Positions 34,740 to 46,049 of a stretch of DNA of 64,000 nucleotides are shown piece after piece. Every line of letters begins with the position of its first letter. Position 1 is the first letter of the stretch. The DNA is from Bactrocera neohumeralis (lineage: Eukaryota > Arthropoda > Insecta > Diptera > Tephritidae). The stretch is taken from the NCBI RefSeq assembly GCF_024586455.1, contig NC_065919.1:21756017-21820016 (forward strand), read 5' to 3'. The notes under the pieces were generated by a model, which was not told the origin of the DNA, ran no database searches, and saw only the letters and a list, made by a program, of their open reading frames with translations. Both the position numbers and the translations under genes were made by a program.

Positions 34740-36090
34740 ATATTGGCAATGTGGCAACTCTAGCAGCACTTCTTTTATCTGTGTCCAGATTTATGCTCGC
34801 TTAGACTTCAAAAATACTAAATACTTTTTTTTGACCTTTTATCATTAACTATAAGCACCCCTACACCCTTCAGCTAAGACAGTTTTGATGTTGCCATATT
34901 TTCTAAGCAAAACTTAAAATATCTACTAATCGGATTGAAATTGTGCACAAAATCACGTTAACTTAACTAAAAATTAACTATGTTCAGATCAAATTTGTTA
35001 ATTTAAGTTTAAAAATTTAATAAAGGTGGCAACTCACTGACAATTATACTTTAAATCCAAGTTATTTAACAAAAAAAAATTTTGCAATCTCGCCGTGTTA
35101 TAGATTTTCAGACACACAATTTTTTACAAAAAATTTAAAAATAATGTGGCAACTCCTTACTATAATAATTTTTGCAAAGCAACTAGTTAAAACTAATCAA
35201 ATTGGAAACATTGTTTTTATATAAAAATAAAATATTTTCTTCTAACTGTTTTAAAACCACGTGGCAACCACTTTTTAATTTTGTAAAATTTAAATTACAG
35301 TAACTAAAAAAACAGTTCACTCAAGGCTTGTTAAAAAAAATACCAAATTTTAAGTTTAAATTTCAAAATATGTGGCAACGTTATTTTAATATAATAATTT
35401 CAGGTGGTACCTCCATACTATAAAAATTTGTGCAACGCAACTTATTAAATCTATCTAATCCAGACACGTTGTTTTTATATTAACAACAAATTAGTTTTTT
35501 GCTTATTACAGTTTTAAAAGCATGTGGCAACCTCATTTTGATTTTAAAAAATTTAATTTTCACTAACTAAAGAAATTTCATTCAAAGTTTGGTAAAACAA
35601 AACAATTAAAACTTTTTAAGTTTTAATTTTAAAATATGTGGCAACATTATTTTAATGTTTTTTAAAGCTTTTGCATATTTTCCCAGTTTAATTCAACTCA
35701 ATTTCAATGTTTAAATCAATAATTTTTATCAAAAAAATTAAATACTTAAAATCAGGTGGCAACCCTTTACTATACTGTTTTGTGCAACGCCACTAGTTTA
35801 TGCGAAGTTAATTAGAAAAGTATTTTTATATTAGCAAAACTTAATTTTTTTACTATCACTCTCTTGAAAACATATGGCAACCGCGTTTTGATTTTATAAA
35901 ATTTAAATTCCAAAGCAGTAACTTAAAAAAGTCCATTTAAGGATTATTTAAAAAAAATAAAGATTTTAATTTTTTAATTTTAAATTAAAAAACATGTGGC
36001 AACATTCTTTAATGTTTATTAAAGAAATTGCAGTGTAAAGTTTTTGAGACTTCAATTCCAATTATGATATTATATATCACGCCCTTCATC
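34740..36090 (+). repeat. GTGGCAAC higher-order array (array 2, left part)
   Basis: The core GTGGCAAC/ATGGCAAC occurs at 34751, 35026, 35146, 35261, 35372, 35524, 35638, 35756, 35873 and 35996, mostly 110-123 bp apart. Three monomer types follow in fixed order. Type C has AGGTGGCAAC then CTTTACTATA and GTGCAACGC. Type A has GGCAACCACGTTTTGATTTT, ATAAAATTTAAATT. Type B has TGTGGCAACATTATTTTAAT. C-A-B repeats with a period near 360 bp; one C unit (35402) is truncated. No coding. Confidence 0.82.
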
Positions 36091-38284
36091 CAAAAACTTG
36101 TTAAGCGGAACTCAAATGCTAGACAATGATTATTTCTTTTTACTTTTCCTAGAGGCCTACATCTTTTTACTATCGCATACACATACTTCTTCTCGACCAC
36201 ATTTATAGCTGCTCCCCTTGAAAATATGCTGTTAGGCCAATTGTGCTTTTAAGCGTTAACTATTGGCAAACAACGACATGTACACTAATTAGTTCGACAT
36301 TTAAACCATGTTTGGTGCCACCACAAGCCACACTACATACACACATACACATATATATATATGTAGATATATATTTATAAACAACAAAGACGCGCTAGTT
36401 AAAAGGAAGCAAAGCCCCTAGACTAAAGATGCAACCACCAAAGTCAATAATATCACTCAGCCGGTAGAGGCAGCAGATTAGCTACCAAGCTAAGGCCAGT
36501 GATTGCTGGAGTGGTGAAGGTAGCCATGGCTGGGCATATATGCATGTGTGTGTCTTTATTTGCACTTTCGTATATACCAACACACGCATGCGGCATGCTG
36601 TTCTAGTCTGCTGGTGTTCGATGCCCAAAAGCGGCAGCGTGGCCCACAAGAGGCATGTACTATAGGCATGTGTGGAGGAAAGATGAAATATAGAAAAGCG
36701 CAAAAATAAGTTGCTGGATGTGGGCATAACGGGTGCAGGTAACTAAATTATTTATGGGTACATATCACTTAGTCATTTGGGATTGTGGTAAATGTGGATA
36801 ATATAACTAATGCATTCAAGCACTTTATCGCAACCTTTCCATTAAGTTTTGTGATACTAAGTAGTGCTTAGTGCATTTAGTTGCTACACCGTAATTACAG
36901 AGTGTAAGCATATTATTGTGAGAATGGTTTCTCTGAAAGTTTTGAATAATTCGAAAAAATTACGTACTTATTTGAGAAAAACGGTAAACAGCAATGTTAG
37001 TAAGTACTTTCAGTCACAGTTCTTTGATCGTTTCCTCTGTTGCTTTTGCCTTTGAATATTCTATGCCTAGATCTTGAGCTTAGTTTGTTCTATATGTAAG
37101 ATCTGTAGCTCTCACCAAAAGTACTTCGCTGGAAAATTAGTCAAAATGATATATCCATTCTATTCATGATATTATCCCAACCAAGTTACCTATTAAGGCG
37201 GTAGGGAAACGTACAGGGATTTGGTAATCGAACTCTAAAAAAAATGCATAAAGTCCTTTACCAGAAAATTGTGCGCAAGAAAACATTACAAAGAGCTCCA
37301 CAAATAGATATACAGTTTTATTTAGAGTTAGAAGTGTCTCTTAATAGCCCATTGTACTTTCTTACTTGAAAGTCCTTTAGAGAGAGTCTTTTCACGGGAT
37401 CTTCCTTTTTACCTGCATAGTATACAGTTGGATTATTGCGCGATGTTCATCCGTATGAGTACGTATCTACATTATATCACTTGTGGTTTAGCCAAAGTAT
37501 ATCTTTCTGCGCATTTCCGGATTTCTTTGGATTACTGAACGGAAGTTATAGTCTTTCTTTTATAATTTTATTAATAAGGACATTAAGAAACACCACCAGC
37601 TCAGCCAAAATTGAACCCTTTCGGTCGATCTGATAAACAAAAATGTTTATTGAAGTTGGGTTCTTCATAGAGGCGTTCATTTAACTATGTAGATGAATCT
37701 AATGAGTTTTATCAACAACTGTCAACAGAACTGCGTCTTAAGTCAATACGTCACTGGGGATATTTTCAGGTCAGTCAGGCCATGAGCATAATGAGGATTC
37801 ATAGGGCTCTATAGAATTGACTTTGTACCCAGCAGTACGTATTGACCTCATCTAGTATCATGTTGATCTTCAAATCAAAAGTATTTGACTTCGAAGAACT
37901 CTACATACAGTTAACTCGGCGACTAACAATTGGCAATGAATAGTATGAAAAAGAGAAAGTGTATGACAGAAAGAGAGAAAGAAAAGGAAAATTGCTTTAA
38001 TGAATGAATGACTCGCGCTTTTCTGCAAAATTGATCAAAAAGCCGGGTAGTAAATTTACTGTTATGTTGAGATGAGACTAAATAATATTTCATGACACAT
38101 ACGATGATGGGCTTACCAAGTTTAGCAGCATTCGCAAAACTAGATCTGATCCATAGGTCCTATAAATAATTTTTTGACCTTCACTTTTTATCTGAAAAAA
38201 AAAAATCATAAAAAACGACAAAAATCAAAAAATTAACTTCAGCTACATTTCTTATAGCTCATTTTTTTGTGGTGGTTAAGGTTA
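36091..38284. other. Non-coding interval between array halves
   Basis: No gene is supported. It contains (CA)n/(TA)n tracts near 36330-36370, a TGTGTGTG block near 36545 and a purine-rich AGAAAGAGAGAAAGAAAAGG at 37965. The segment 36068-36155 (ACTTGTTAAGCGGAACTCAA, ATGCTAGACAATGA) is duplicated at 40548-40640. Short frames at 36482-36727 and 37436-37633 have no motif. Confidence 0.45.
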
Positions 38285-38550
38285 TTATATGTATGACGCG
38301 ATGGCTGCCAGTTTAAACTTTCCGATTCTGAAAAAAAAATTTTCTCGTAAAATAATCGATTTTTCGGAATCGATCTTCAGTAGTCGAAGTCGATTAAGAA
38401 TCGATTCTTTTTCCATGTTATTTATATGGAAAGTAGAAAATTTGAAAGAGGCACCTCTTAATATTAATATTAAGAGCTCATCTTTTGAGTATTTCTTTTT
38501 CATATATATTTTTCAGTTATATAAAAAAAAGGTACTCAGAATGACACACC
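38285..38550. repeat. Possible end of a GGGTG-type element
   Basis: Ends GGTACTCAGAATGACACACC CTAATG; on the minus strand TTAGGGTGTGTCATTCTGAG then TACC resembles the terminus of the 45262 family. Complementary CGATTTTTCGGAATCGAT and AAGTCGATTAAGAATCGATT runs lie inside. The other end was not found. Confidence 0.35.
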
Positions 38551-38939
38551 CTAATGTATATATACCGGCCAACGGCTTGCATCCAATGGAACACCTTTCT
38601 TTAGTTCTTTCTAGCCACGTTGTTTGATATACTGTAAACAAACATTAAATCGAATTGATAAGACAAAAATATTTTTTATGAAGATCTTTATTTTTATTTT
38701 GACCGATCCGTTCACAGGAAAGTTGTCTACGACAATTACCTATGCCAAATTTCGAGAAGGTTTTTCCGCAAGCACTCAAATCCTCAGTTCAGCCTTTTTT
38801 CAACACATATCCGTTTTGTGCTGGATATACCTCTTTTGTATCCACATTATACCTGATTGAATGTTTATATCCTGAAGTTTGTAACACCTAAAAGGAAACG
38901 TTGGATACCCTATAAAATACATAAGTACATATTATATAT

Positions 38940-39130
38940 AAATGATTAGCATGATGAGGTGAGTAGATTTAGCCGCTACGCAAACTAGTCCCTCAATTTG
39001 TGAGATATTGAAGTGAAATTTTGCACACGTACTTTTCTACCCAAGGAGCAGAACATTTACCGAAACCGCCGGTATCGGACCTCTGTAGCCTATTTCTGTC
39101 AAATGAACTGAGCAATCGGAATAAAGAGTT
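38940..39130 (+). repeat. Partial unit of the ~150-bp repeat family
   Basis: CTCAATTTGTGAGATATTGA, TTTTGCACACGTACTTTTCT, ACCGCCGGTATCGGACC and ACTGAGCAATCGGAATAAAG follow the order seen at 48330-48480. It stops where array 2 resumes at about 39135, suggesting an insertion breakpoint. Confidence 0.6.
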
Positions 39131-39134
39131 TTTT

Positions 39135-39715
39135 GTTATTAACAAATATTATTTTCTTAATATTATTATTTTAAACCATATGGCAACCACGTTTTGATTC
39201 TATAAAATTTAAATTCTAAAGCAGTAATTAAAAAAAATCATTTAAGGATTATTAAAAAAAATAAAATTTTGTATTTTTTAATTTCAAATTTAGAAACATG
39301 TGGCAACATTTTTTAACGATTGTTAAAACCTTTTCAGATGTTCGCAATTCAATTCAATATTTCAATTATTAAATCAATATTTTTTAACCCACAAAAGAAA
39401 ATATTTGAAAGTCGCGGGGTAACTCTATAATATTTTGTGCAACACAGTTTTAAAAGGAAAATTGTTTTTTATGTCAGCAAAGATTAATTTTTTAATATTA
39501 CTATTTAAAAAACATATGGCAAGCACGTTTTGATTTTATAAAATTTAAATTTTGAGACAGTAAGTAAAAAACATTTCATTTACGGATTAGTTGAAAAAAA
39601 AAAACATTTTTTAATTAAGAAACATATGGCAACATTTTTTAATGTTTTTTAAAGCATTGACGGATTAAAGCTTTTAAGTCTTCAATTGTAATTATGATAA
39701 ATGCTGAGGACAGTT
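39135..39715 (+). repeat. GTGGCAAC higher-order array (array 2, right part)
   Basis: Monomers in the same order as the left part: A 39179, B 39300, C 39415 (core decayed to GGGGTAAC), A 39516, B 39626. Sequence agreement with the 35756-36060 units is high, including GTTTTGATTCTATAAAATTT and GCAGTAA. The first unit is preceded by the tail of a C monomer, so the array is cut, not started, at about 39135. Confidence 0.8.
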
Positions 39716-40640
39716 TTAATTTTGTTTACGATTAAAAAATCTTGTATAATTGAGGTTAGAAAATCGATCATATGATTGTATAAATATATATGTATGTATA
39801 TATTGTTAATCAATGCTAGACTATATGCAGATCTAAAATCTTTCAGCATAACTTTTCAGCCAAATTTTTGTGCAAGAAAACTTTTTTAGGTAAGCTTTTG
39901 AAGCTTAGCCGAATTTTTTGCCACCTTTTTTCTCTAGAAGCTTCTGCCATTGATGCTAACCGACGAATAGAAGTTTTTTCGGACTTTCATAGCCTTACTG
40001 AATGAAGTTTTTATAAGAAACTTTTTATGAAAAGTTTTTTATACAGAAATTATTGCAAGGTTGCCATTGTCTGCTGAGTAAGGCACGAGCCACCAAAGTC
40101 ACCAAGCCACAGACGTGAGCCGGAAGCTTGAGTAGCTCTCTTTTTTGACGCATTGAAAACAATAAAGTTTTGCCATGGAAGTAGATGGCCTTCCAGAGGA
40201 TAAAAGCAGGTTTCTCATGTCATATGATATCAAATCTGTTTTCCTTTTTTTATCTGTGGACCGGCTTCTAGCTAATATTACTTCGTTTGGTGTCGGTGGA
40301 TATTATTTCTTGAAATGCAGTGTCTTAGAATAGATGTTTATTTATGTTATCAATATTTAGATTATCGAAACTAATTTCTACTTAACTTTAATATTGTTGT
40401 ATGTTAGGAGATCGGCAAGTTAAAGTTGGCTCATCCATTCATAAAATCCAGAAGAAGAAGAAGGTAACATAGGAAAATATTCTAGATAAGCTTCAGATTT
40501 TTTTGCCAAAAAAGTCTCTCAAAAGTATATATGTAAACATAAGTATGTATATAATGCGCTTTATCCAAACAATTGTTAAACTGAACTCAAATGCTAGACA
40601 ATATACTTATGTATACTTTTTCTTTTGACTGGTTGTACGG
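39716..40640. other. Non-coding; ends in duplicated flank of array 2
   Basis: 39716-40540 shows no gene or element. 40548-40640 (AACAATTGTTAAACTGAACT, CAAATGCTAGACAATATA, then CTTTTTCTTTTGAC) matches 36075-36155 and sits on the same side of the array. In the left copy this flank follows array DNA directly; here about 830 bp intervene. Confidence 0.55.
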
Positions 40641-40644
40641 AGAG

Positions 40645-40945
40645 TACGGACATTTGGAGAGATATATTTAAGAAATTTGACTAGTTTAAGATAAATATGT
40701 AATCTTGCTAGAAATTGCTCAGAACGGATCACTGTGGCATACAGCTATCATACAAACTGAACAATCAGTATAAGGAACTTGTATGGAAAGCCTTTTTATT
40801 CGAAGAGATATCTTCAAGAAATTTGGCATGACCTAATGTCTAAAGCAAAGATGCAATCTCCGAAGAAGTTGTTCAGATTGGATCATTATAGCATATAGCT
40901 GTCATACAAACTGAACATACGAAATTAAGGGCTTGTAAATAATCT
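40645..40945 (+). repeat. ~150-bp tandem repeat family, two units
   Basis: Two units with GATATMTTYAAGAAATTTG-type starts (40658 and 40807), a CAGANYGGATCA block, and ATAGCTGTCATACAAACTGA (40884) or its variant ACAGCTATCATACAAACTGA (40740). The same unit is found four times at 48330. Confidence 0.75.
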
Positions 40946-41560
40946 TTAATATTGGTGAAGGCTATTATAGCTTCGCTGCAATCGAAGTTAACGTTTTTTC
41001 TTATATATGCTATTTTCCATTTCCCCGTTTATTCTGCCACTTCTAGTACTTTGCATTGCTTTTCACTTACTACTCACATTTGCTCTACATTCACCTACAC
41101 ACCGGCGAATGCAGCATATTTATGGAGTCAAATAGCAGCTAACAGACCATTGCCACTTGTTGCACTCACCTCTAGCTCAAACACGGCGGCGCACAGGTCA
41201 TGCCGCGTAATAACCACCAGCACACATATACATACAGATATACACTGAAATGTGTAAGCAGGTGTGAGCGCGCGTACGTGTGTGTGTGTGTGCATATGTG
41301 GTGCTGCCCTGGCAACGCAACTGTTCTTTTACAGTTGCTTCTAACTTTTAAGTAAACACCGAAGCGATTGCAGTTCTCATTGTTGGCATTGTTGCTGCTG
41401 TGGTTCACACTTGTGACTGGCGGTCGGCTGCGGGCTGGCGGCTATCGCTTGCTGGCTGTCGGTTGCCCGTTGCCAGTTGCCAGCTGTTGTCCATACTGCA
41501 GTTGCATTTGTTACGCCGCAGCAGCGCTAATGTGCAGTTAATTAATTTTTGCGTTATCTT
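40946..41560. other. Non-coding, likely unique DNA
   Basis: GC-richer, with a (TG)n run at 41279-41292 and GCTGGCGGCTATCGC-type tandem-like wording at 41425-41490 (TTGCCAGTTGCCAGC). Overlapping frames on both strands show no conserved motif. Confidence 0.4.
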
Positions 41561-41569
41561 TTCCGAACG

Positions 41570-42200
41570 TTTGTTATTGTTGTTGTTGTTGTTGTAGCAC
41601 GAGTAGACGGCGTTGTTTATTACTGGTTTTGTTGTTGCTGTGACGGCTGCATTATCTTTTTCGCCGATCGGCGCTAATGGGAGTTGTTGTTGTGTTGGTT
41701 GTTGTGTTGCTGCTGTTGTAACATGTGTATGGCAGCAGCAGCAGCAAGCCGCTTACTGTTCTTTCGCATTTTGTTTGTTTACGGTAAATCATGCGGCAAC
41801 GTTTGAACGCACACATGTCTATACGTTTACATATATACGTACATATGTATATGTATATGTAACTGTGTGTGTGTATTCCATTGTTTTTGTTGTTGTTATT
41901 GTACGCACTCTGCAGTTGTAATTGTTTTACTTCTCGTTTTAATTTTTTTTCTTTCGAATAACTGTTTAATATTGCTGCCACTTTTGTTGTGGTTGTTGTT
42001 ATTGTTGTTGGTTTTACAACTGCGTTGCAAGTACGGTTGTTACTGCTTGACTGCAACTGCATTTTCGCAAATCAGTTGCGCCGCTTTTGCAATATTTTTG
42101 CACCCAGCTTCGGGTTACCTTTGTTTTTGTTGTTCTTATTGTAGTTGCTGTTGCGGCAATTTTATTGTTTATCTATTATGTACATACCATGTGGTTATTG
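41570..42200. repeat. GTT/GCT triplet-rich tract
   Basis: TTGTTGTTGTTGTTGTTG at 41576-41595 and many shorter GTT, GCT and GCA runs to 42170. Long frames on both strands (up to 150 codons) are rich in Val/Leu/Cys or Asn/Thr/Gln and reflect triplets. It resembles the 22.6-kb tract in composition. Confidence 0.6.
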
Positions 42201-42665
42201 ATGCAGCGGTATTTAGTCTGCTGCTCTGCTCTACAAATGCTGCTGCCACCATTGCCACCCGGTTGGCTCGCTGTATGGCTACTCACCAACCAGCAGCCAC
42301 AAACCAAACCTACAACTAAGCTGCTCTGGTCTCTGTGTGCACTCATGGTAAAAGTGTTGCGGTCATTAGATACCAACAAAAATTATTTTTTGAATTAAAT
42401 TAAAAGACCAACTTAATCGGAACTTTTGACACGCCCAGCCGTTTAAAGAAAGCTTTTTTCTAAAAATGGTTGCCAGTGTTTTACGATCTCAATCTATTTA
42501 TTTTTGCAAATATTCTTGCTATGTGTTGAACTTCCGAAAACCCAATCCTAAAGCATGCATTGCTCCCGCAGAATAGTCTTTACTGGGTTTTCCCATAAAA
42601 GCTGAGTTCTTATTACATAAATGTTTGATAGTTTAGAGAGCGAGAAATTATCAAAAATCAAAGTC
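42201..42665. other. Non-coding, nothing recognised
   Basis: No motif-bearing frame and no repeat could be defined. Confidence 0.35.
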
Positions 42666-42669
42666 AAAA

Positions 42670-43345
42670 ATTTAATTGTTCATCAATATTTATTTTATCT
42701 GCTTCAAAGTAATCCCCATTAGATGTAATATACTTATGCCAACGATTTTTCTAGACCTCAACACACTTTTCATAAACACTTTTTGGGATGACCTTCAACT
42801 TCTTTAGCGAATTTTGTTTTATCTCTTCGATCAACTGAAAACGGGTTCCATTCTGATGACTGTTGACTTGTTTGCATGTCAAACTCATAAATCCATGTCC
42901 CATTGGCAGTTATAATCCTCTTCATGAATGTGGGATCGAAATTCGCACGATCAAGCATGTCCAAAGAGACCTGTTTACAGTACCCTTTTTGAAAAAAAAT
43001 TCAGCTTTATCGGGACGAGTCGAGCAAACACGCGTTTCATACTCAAAAATCGGCCCCGAAAGACATCTAGAGCTCTCTTGCCACTTTTTTTTTACATATG
43101 CTTGACGACCTTCAAGCATCATATTCTTCACTTTTTTAATATTTTTATCAATCGAAGAGGTCGAAAGTCGTCCAGAACGAGACATGACTTCAACGATCTC
43201 TCGACCGTCTGTGAAGGCTTTGTACCTCTTGTAGGGTTGTGTTCGGTGCACCGACTTAAGCAGCTGCCGTAAAGAAACTGGTTGACAGAACGCGCTCATA
43301 TTTGGCATAGTAATTAAGGATAGTCTGACCAACTTAGTAAAGTAG
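42670..43345 (-). mobile_element. Mariner with catalytic core deleted
   Basis: The minus strand starts TAAGTTGGTCAGACTATCCT at 43341 (5' end) and reads CQPVSLRQLLKSV, then KAFTDGREIVEVMSRSG, LSTSSIDKNIKKVKNMMLEG (43332-43130). In other frames LDMLDRANFDPTFMKRIITA and NGTWIYEFDMQTSQQSSEW follow (first catalytic Asp region with Gly-Asp-Glu changed to Ala-Asn-Gly). It then jumps to a C-terminal CVEVxKNRWHKYITSNGDYF-like block ending ADKINIDE and stop near 42680. The segment with the second and third Asp is absent. A matching 3' terminal repeat was not found. Confidence 0.82.
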
Positions 43346-43406
43346 ATTTTTTTGAAATATCATTTAATTTAAACTACAATTTGGGGGTACCTTTAGTTAC
43401 AATGTA

Positions 43407-45058
43407 CAGCCGTTGACAGCTAATTAGAAACGCTCCTTTTTTTTAGGTGGCTGATGATCATTATAAAAAATTTGACATACCGTTATTTATATATCTAAAA
43501 ATCGTGCATTGTTCGTGTTACGCTATTTATTACTAAATTCACCTTGTTTTGTAGTTGTGAAGTTAAAGTTCTTTTAATTTTTTCCCAAATAGTAAATGCA
43601 TTACGATATAGAAGGTGCATTAAGTGCGACAGCTAATTAGAAACAGTTGTTTAAAGAATTAAAATTCCTCTAGGTGTTAACTTTTATTAATAATATTATT
43701 GATTTCTGGTAAGGATGTGTTGCAAAGTTGTGATTTAAAATATATCAGAATGTATTAATGAAGTTGTTTAATGAGGAAACGCGGCAGCTGCACACCTAGC
43801 CTTCGCAGCTACATTTTGGACCTTCGTCGGTCTGGAAAAATGTGCAAAGAAATTTCGAATAAGGTCAAATGCTCAAAAAAAATTGTTTTGAGTGTCCTTA
43901 AGCATATACAGAATTTTAAAACTATTTTCAATATTGCACGCAAAGAAAAAATCTGAAAAACTTCAACAGAAATATACCGCAGAATTAACACTACCTCCCG
44001 AAGAGACTCAAAAATAGAGTTCCACTGACATTCTACGTGAAATTCAAGATGAATATAGTGGCCAACTATTCAAGAAAACCATTTCCCGGTGTTTGGTCGT
44101 TTCTGGACTTCACGGCAGGGAAGCACGCACGAACCCACTTCTGACTAAAATTTGTAGAAACGACGCGTAGACTTTGCCAACTCTAATTGGTCTAAGACAA
44201 CAAATCAACGGAGGTATGTCGTTTGGAACGATGTAACAAAAATTAATCCCTTAAGTCTTGATGGTCGAAGGTATGTTCGTCGTCCAATAATTCAAGAATT
44301 TGATCCTCGCTATGTTCCACGTTTAGTTGAGTAAGGTGAAAGATCAATCATGGTGTGTGTATGTTTTATCTGGAAAGGTGTTGGTTCAATCCATAAGAAT
44401 GATGGAATTTTAAACAAGGAGAAATACGCCGACATTATAAAAAATGTCATGTTGCTATGGGCTGAGGAAAATTTGCCTGTTATAAGGAAGAAAACAATTT
44501 AAAGCATGCGTCTAAGTTGACACAAAAGTTTTTTAATGAAAATTATATCAATGTTTTGGAGTGGGAATCGCCCAGCCCAGACTTAAACCCTATAGAACAT
44601 CTCTGAGTGATGTTAAAAGAGTCATATACACCAAAAATATCCCAACTGTGGATGTTCTTTGTGATGAAATTAGAACGGCATGGCAAGCTACACCAATGGT
44701 GCGCTTTCAGAGTCTTATAACGAAAATTCAGAATCGATGTGAAGCAATATTAAACTAAAAGAGATAACCAACAAAATACTAACTGAAAGTAAGCAAGTTT
44801 TTGGAATATCATTATTTTTTGGTGATAAAATATTTTCGTTTCTAATTAGTTTTCGCACTCAAATTGCTGACTCTACATATTTTTGTTAAAATCTTCAAAA
44901 CAAAAACGAATTTTAAACAAAATTTTTACTATTAAAGTTTAAGTTTAACATAGGTTTCAATGAAATAAGTGAATTTGCAATAAATATACGTGATTTATTG
45001 GAAAATAACATCATTTACCTCAAAATAGGTGTCGTTTCTAATTAGCTGTCAACAGCTG
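43407..45058 (+). mobile_element. Tc1-like element C, full length, IR/DR ends
   Basis: 1,652 bp, flanked by TA (43405-43406 and 45059-45060). The ends CAGCCGTTGACAGCTAATTA and (inverted) CAGCTGTTGACAGCTAATTA differ at one base in the first 20. A second copy of the motif is inside each end: GTGCGACAGCTAATTAGAAA at 43626 and, inverted, TTTCTAATTAGTTTTCGCAC at 44839. This is again the IR/DR layout. The transposase remnant reads on the plus strand. Confidence 0.92.
43771..44758 (+). pseudogene. Tc1 transposase pseudogene (element C)
   Basis: Begins MRKRGSCTPSLRSYILDLRR at 43771 with a helix-turn-helix (SGKMCKEISNKVKCSKKIVL) up to a stop at 43954. Shifted frames continue RYVVWNDVTKINPLSLDGRR (first catalytic Asp kept) and GERSIMVCVCFIWKGVGSIH. 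Next is EENNLKHAS where DNDPKH is usual, so the second Asp appears to be Glu. ESPSPDLNPIEHL follows with the third acid intact, then a C-terminal region ending RFQSLITKIQNRCEAILN at 44757. At least five stops or shifts. Confidence 0.88.
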
Positions 45059-45261
45059 TATATTTGTGACTTCCAAAGGTACGTTCAACATGCGAAAAGT
45101 TACTTGAAATTATATTATAATGTGACCGATTTAATCTGGCTAAAGATTTCCATGCAATTCCTTAAAGCACTGGTACAAGGAATCGCAGTAACAAGAGACA
45201 CTGGTAAGCTAAACATTTTGAAAAAATTTGTTACTGCCCTCTAAGAGATCTAATATATACA

Positions 45262-46025
45262 TTAGGGTGATTCAAAAAAAAATTTTTTTTTTTTCAATTG
45301 GTACTCGCAAAAATAGGTTCCTAGACACCTCTAAGAAAGCCTCTCCAAATATGAGTTTTTAATTGTAACGGGAAGGTCCTCCGCCTAACGGTTTTCTGTT
45401 TTTTCTTATTATCAGATAGAAAAATTTATATCTCGCTTCCAACTACTTGAAAAAATATCTTGTTAATTAGGTTTTGTAGGAAATTGAATGTCTAAAATAT
45501 GGTCTCTTATGATTTTTTCGTAAACCCAACCGTTTAAAAGATATTAACAGTTAAAGTTTGATTATTTTTGGGAAAATTTTTTATTTCTTATGAATTTTAT
45601 AACTCAATGAAAAAAAATTATTATGAATAGATTTTTGGAGAGGCTTTCTTAGAGGTGTCTAGGAACCTATTTTTCAGAGTACCAAACGAAAAAAAAAATT
45701 TATTTGATACACCCTAATATGCATTGATGTTTGACGATGAATATCTCGAAAACGCTTAACTTAATCGAAAAATCATTGTAGACCATTTTTATAGAGCATT
45801 CAATTTCCTACAAAACCTAATTAACAAGATATTTTTTCAAGTAGTTGGAAGCGAGATATAAATTTTTCTATCTGATAATAAGAAAAAATAGAAAACCGTT
45901 AGGCGGAGGACCTTCCCGTTACAATTAAAAACTCATATTTGGAGAGGCTTTCTTAAAGGTGTCTAGGAACCTATTTTTGCGAGTACCAATTGAAAAAAAA
46001 AAAAAAATTTTTTGAATCACCCTAA
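45262..46025. mobile_element. Nested three-armed fold-back element
   Basis: The outer arms 45262-45490 and 45797-46025 are inverted copies over about 229 bp, nearly identical (shared ACGGGAAGGTCCTCCGCC and TTCCAACTACTTGAAAAAAT). Ends are GGGTGATTCAAAA and its inverse, flanked by TA. A third copy of the terminal 85 bp, inverted, lies inside at 45635-45719 and ends CACCCTAAT, so 45262-45719 is by itself a complete shorter element. No coding is present. It looks like an element plus an adjoining partial copy, or an insertion of one family member at the end of another. Confidence 0.85.
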
Positions 46026-46049
46026 TATACATACATATGTAAGTATGTA

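Noticed and set aside
34740..36090. CRISPR-like direct repeats
   Set aside because: The conserved core is only about 8-10 bp with ~100-bp A/T filler that is itself repeated.
41613..42398. Overlapping long frames on both strands
   Set aside because: Triplet-repeat shadows; amino-acid content follows the GTT/GCT/CAA composition.
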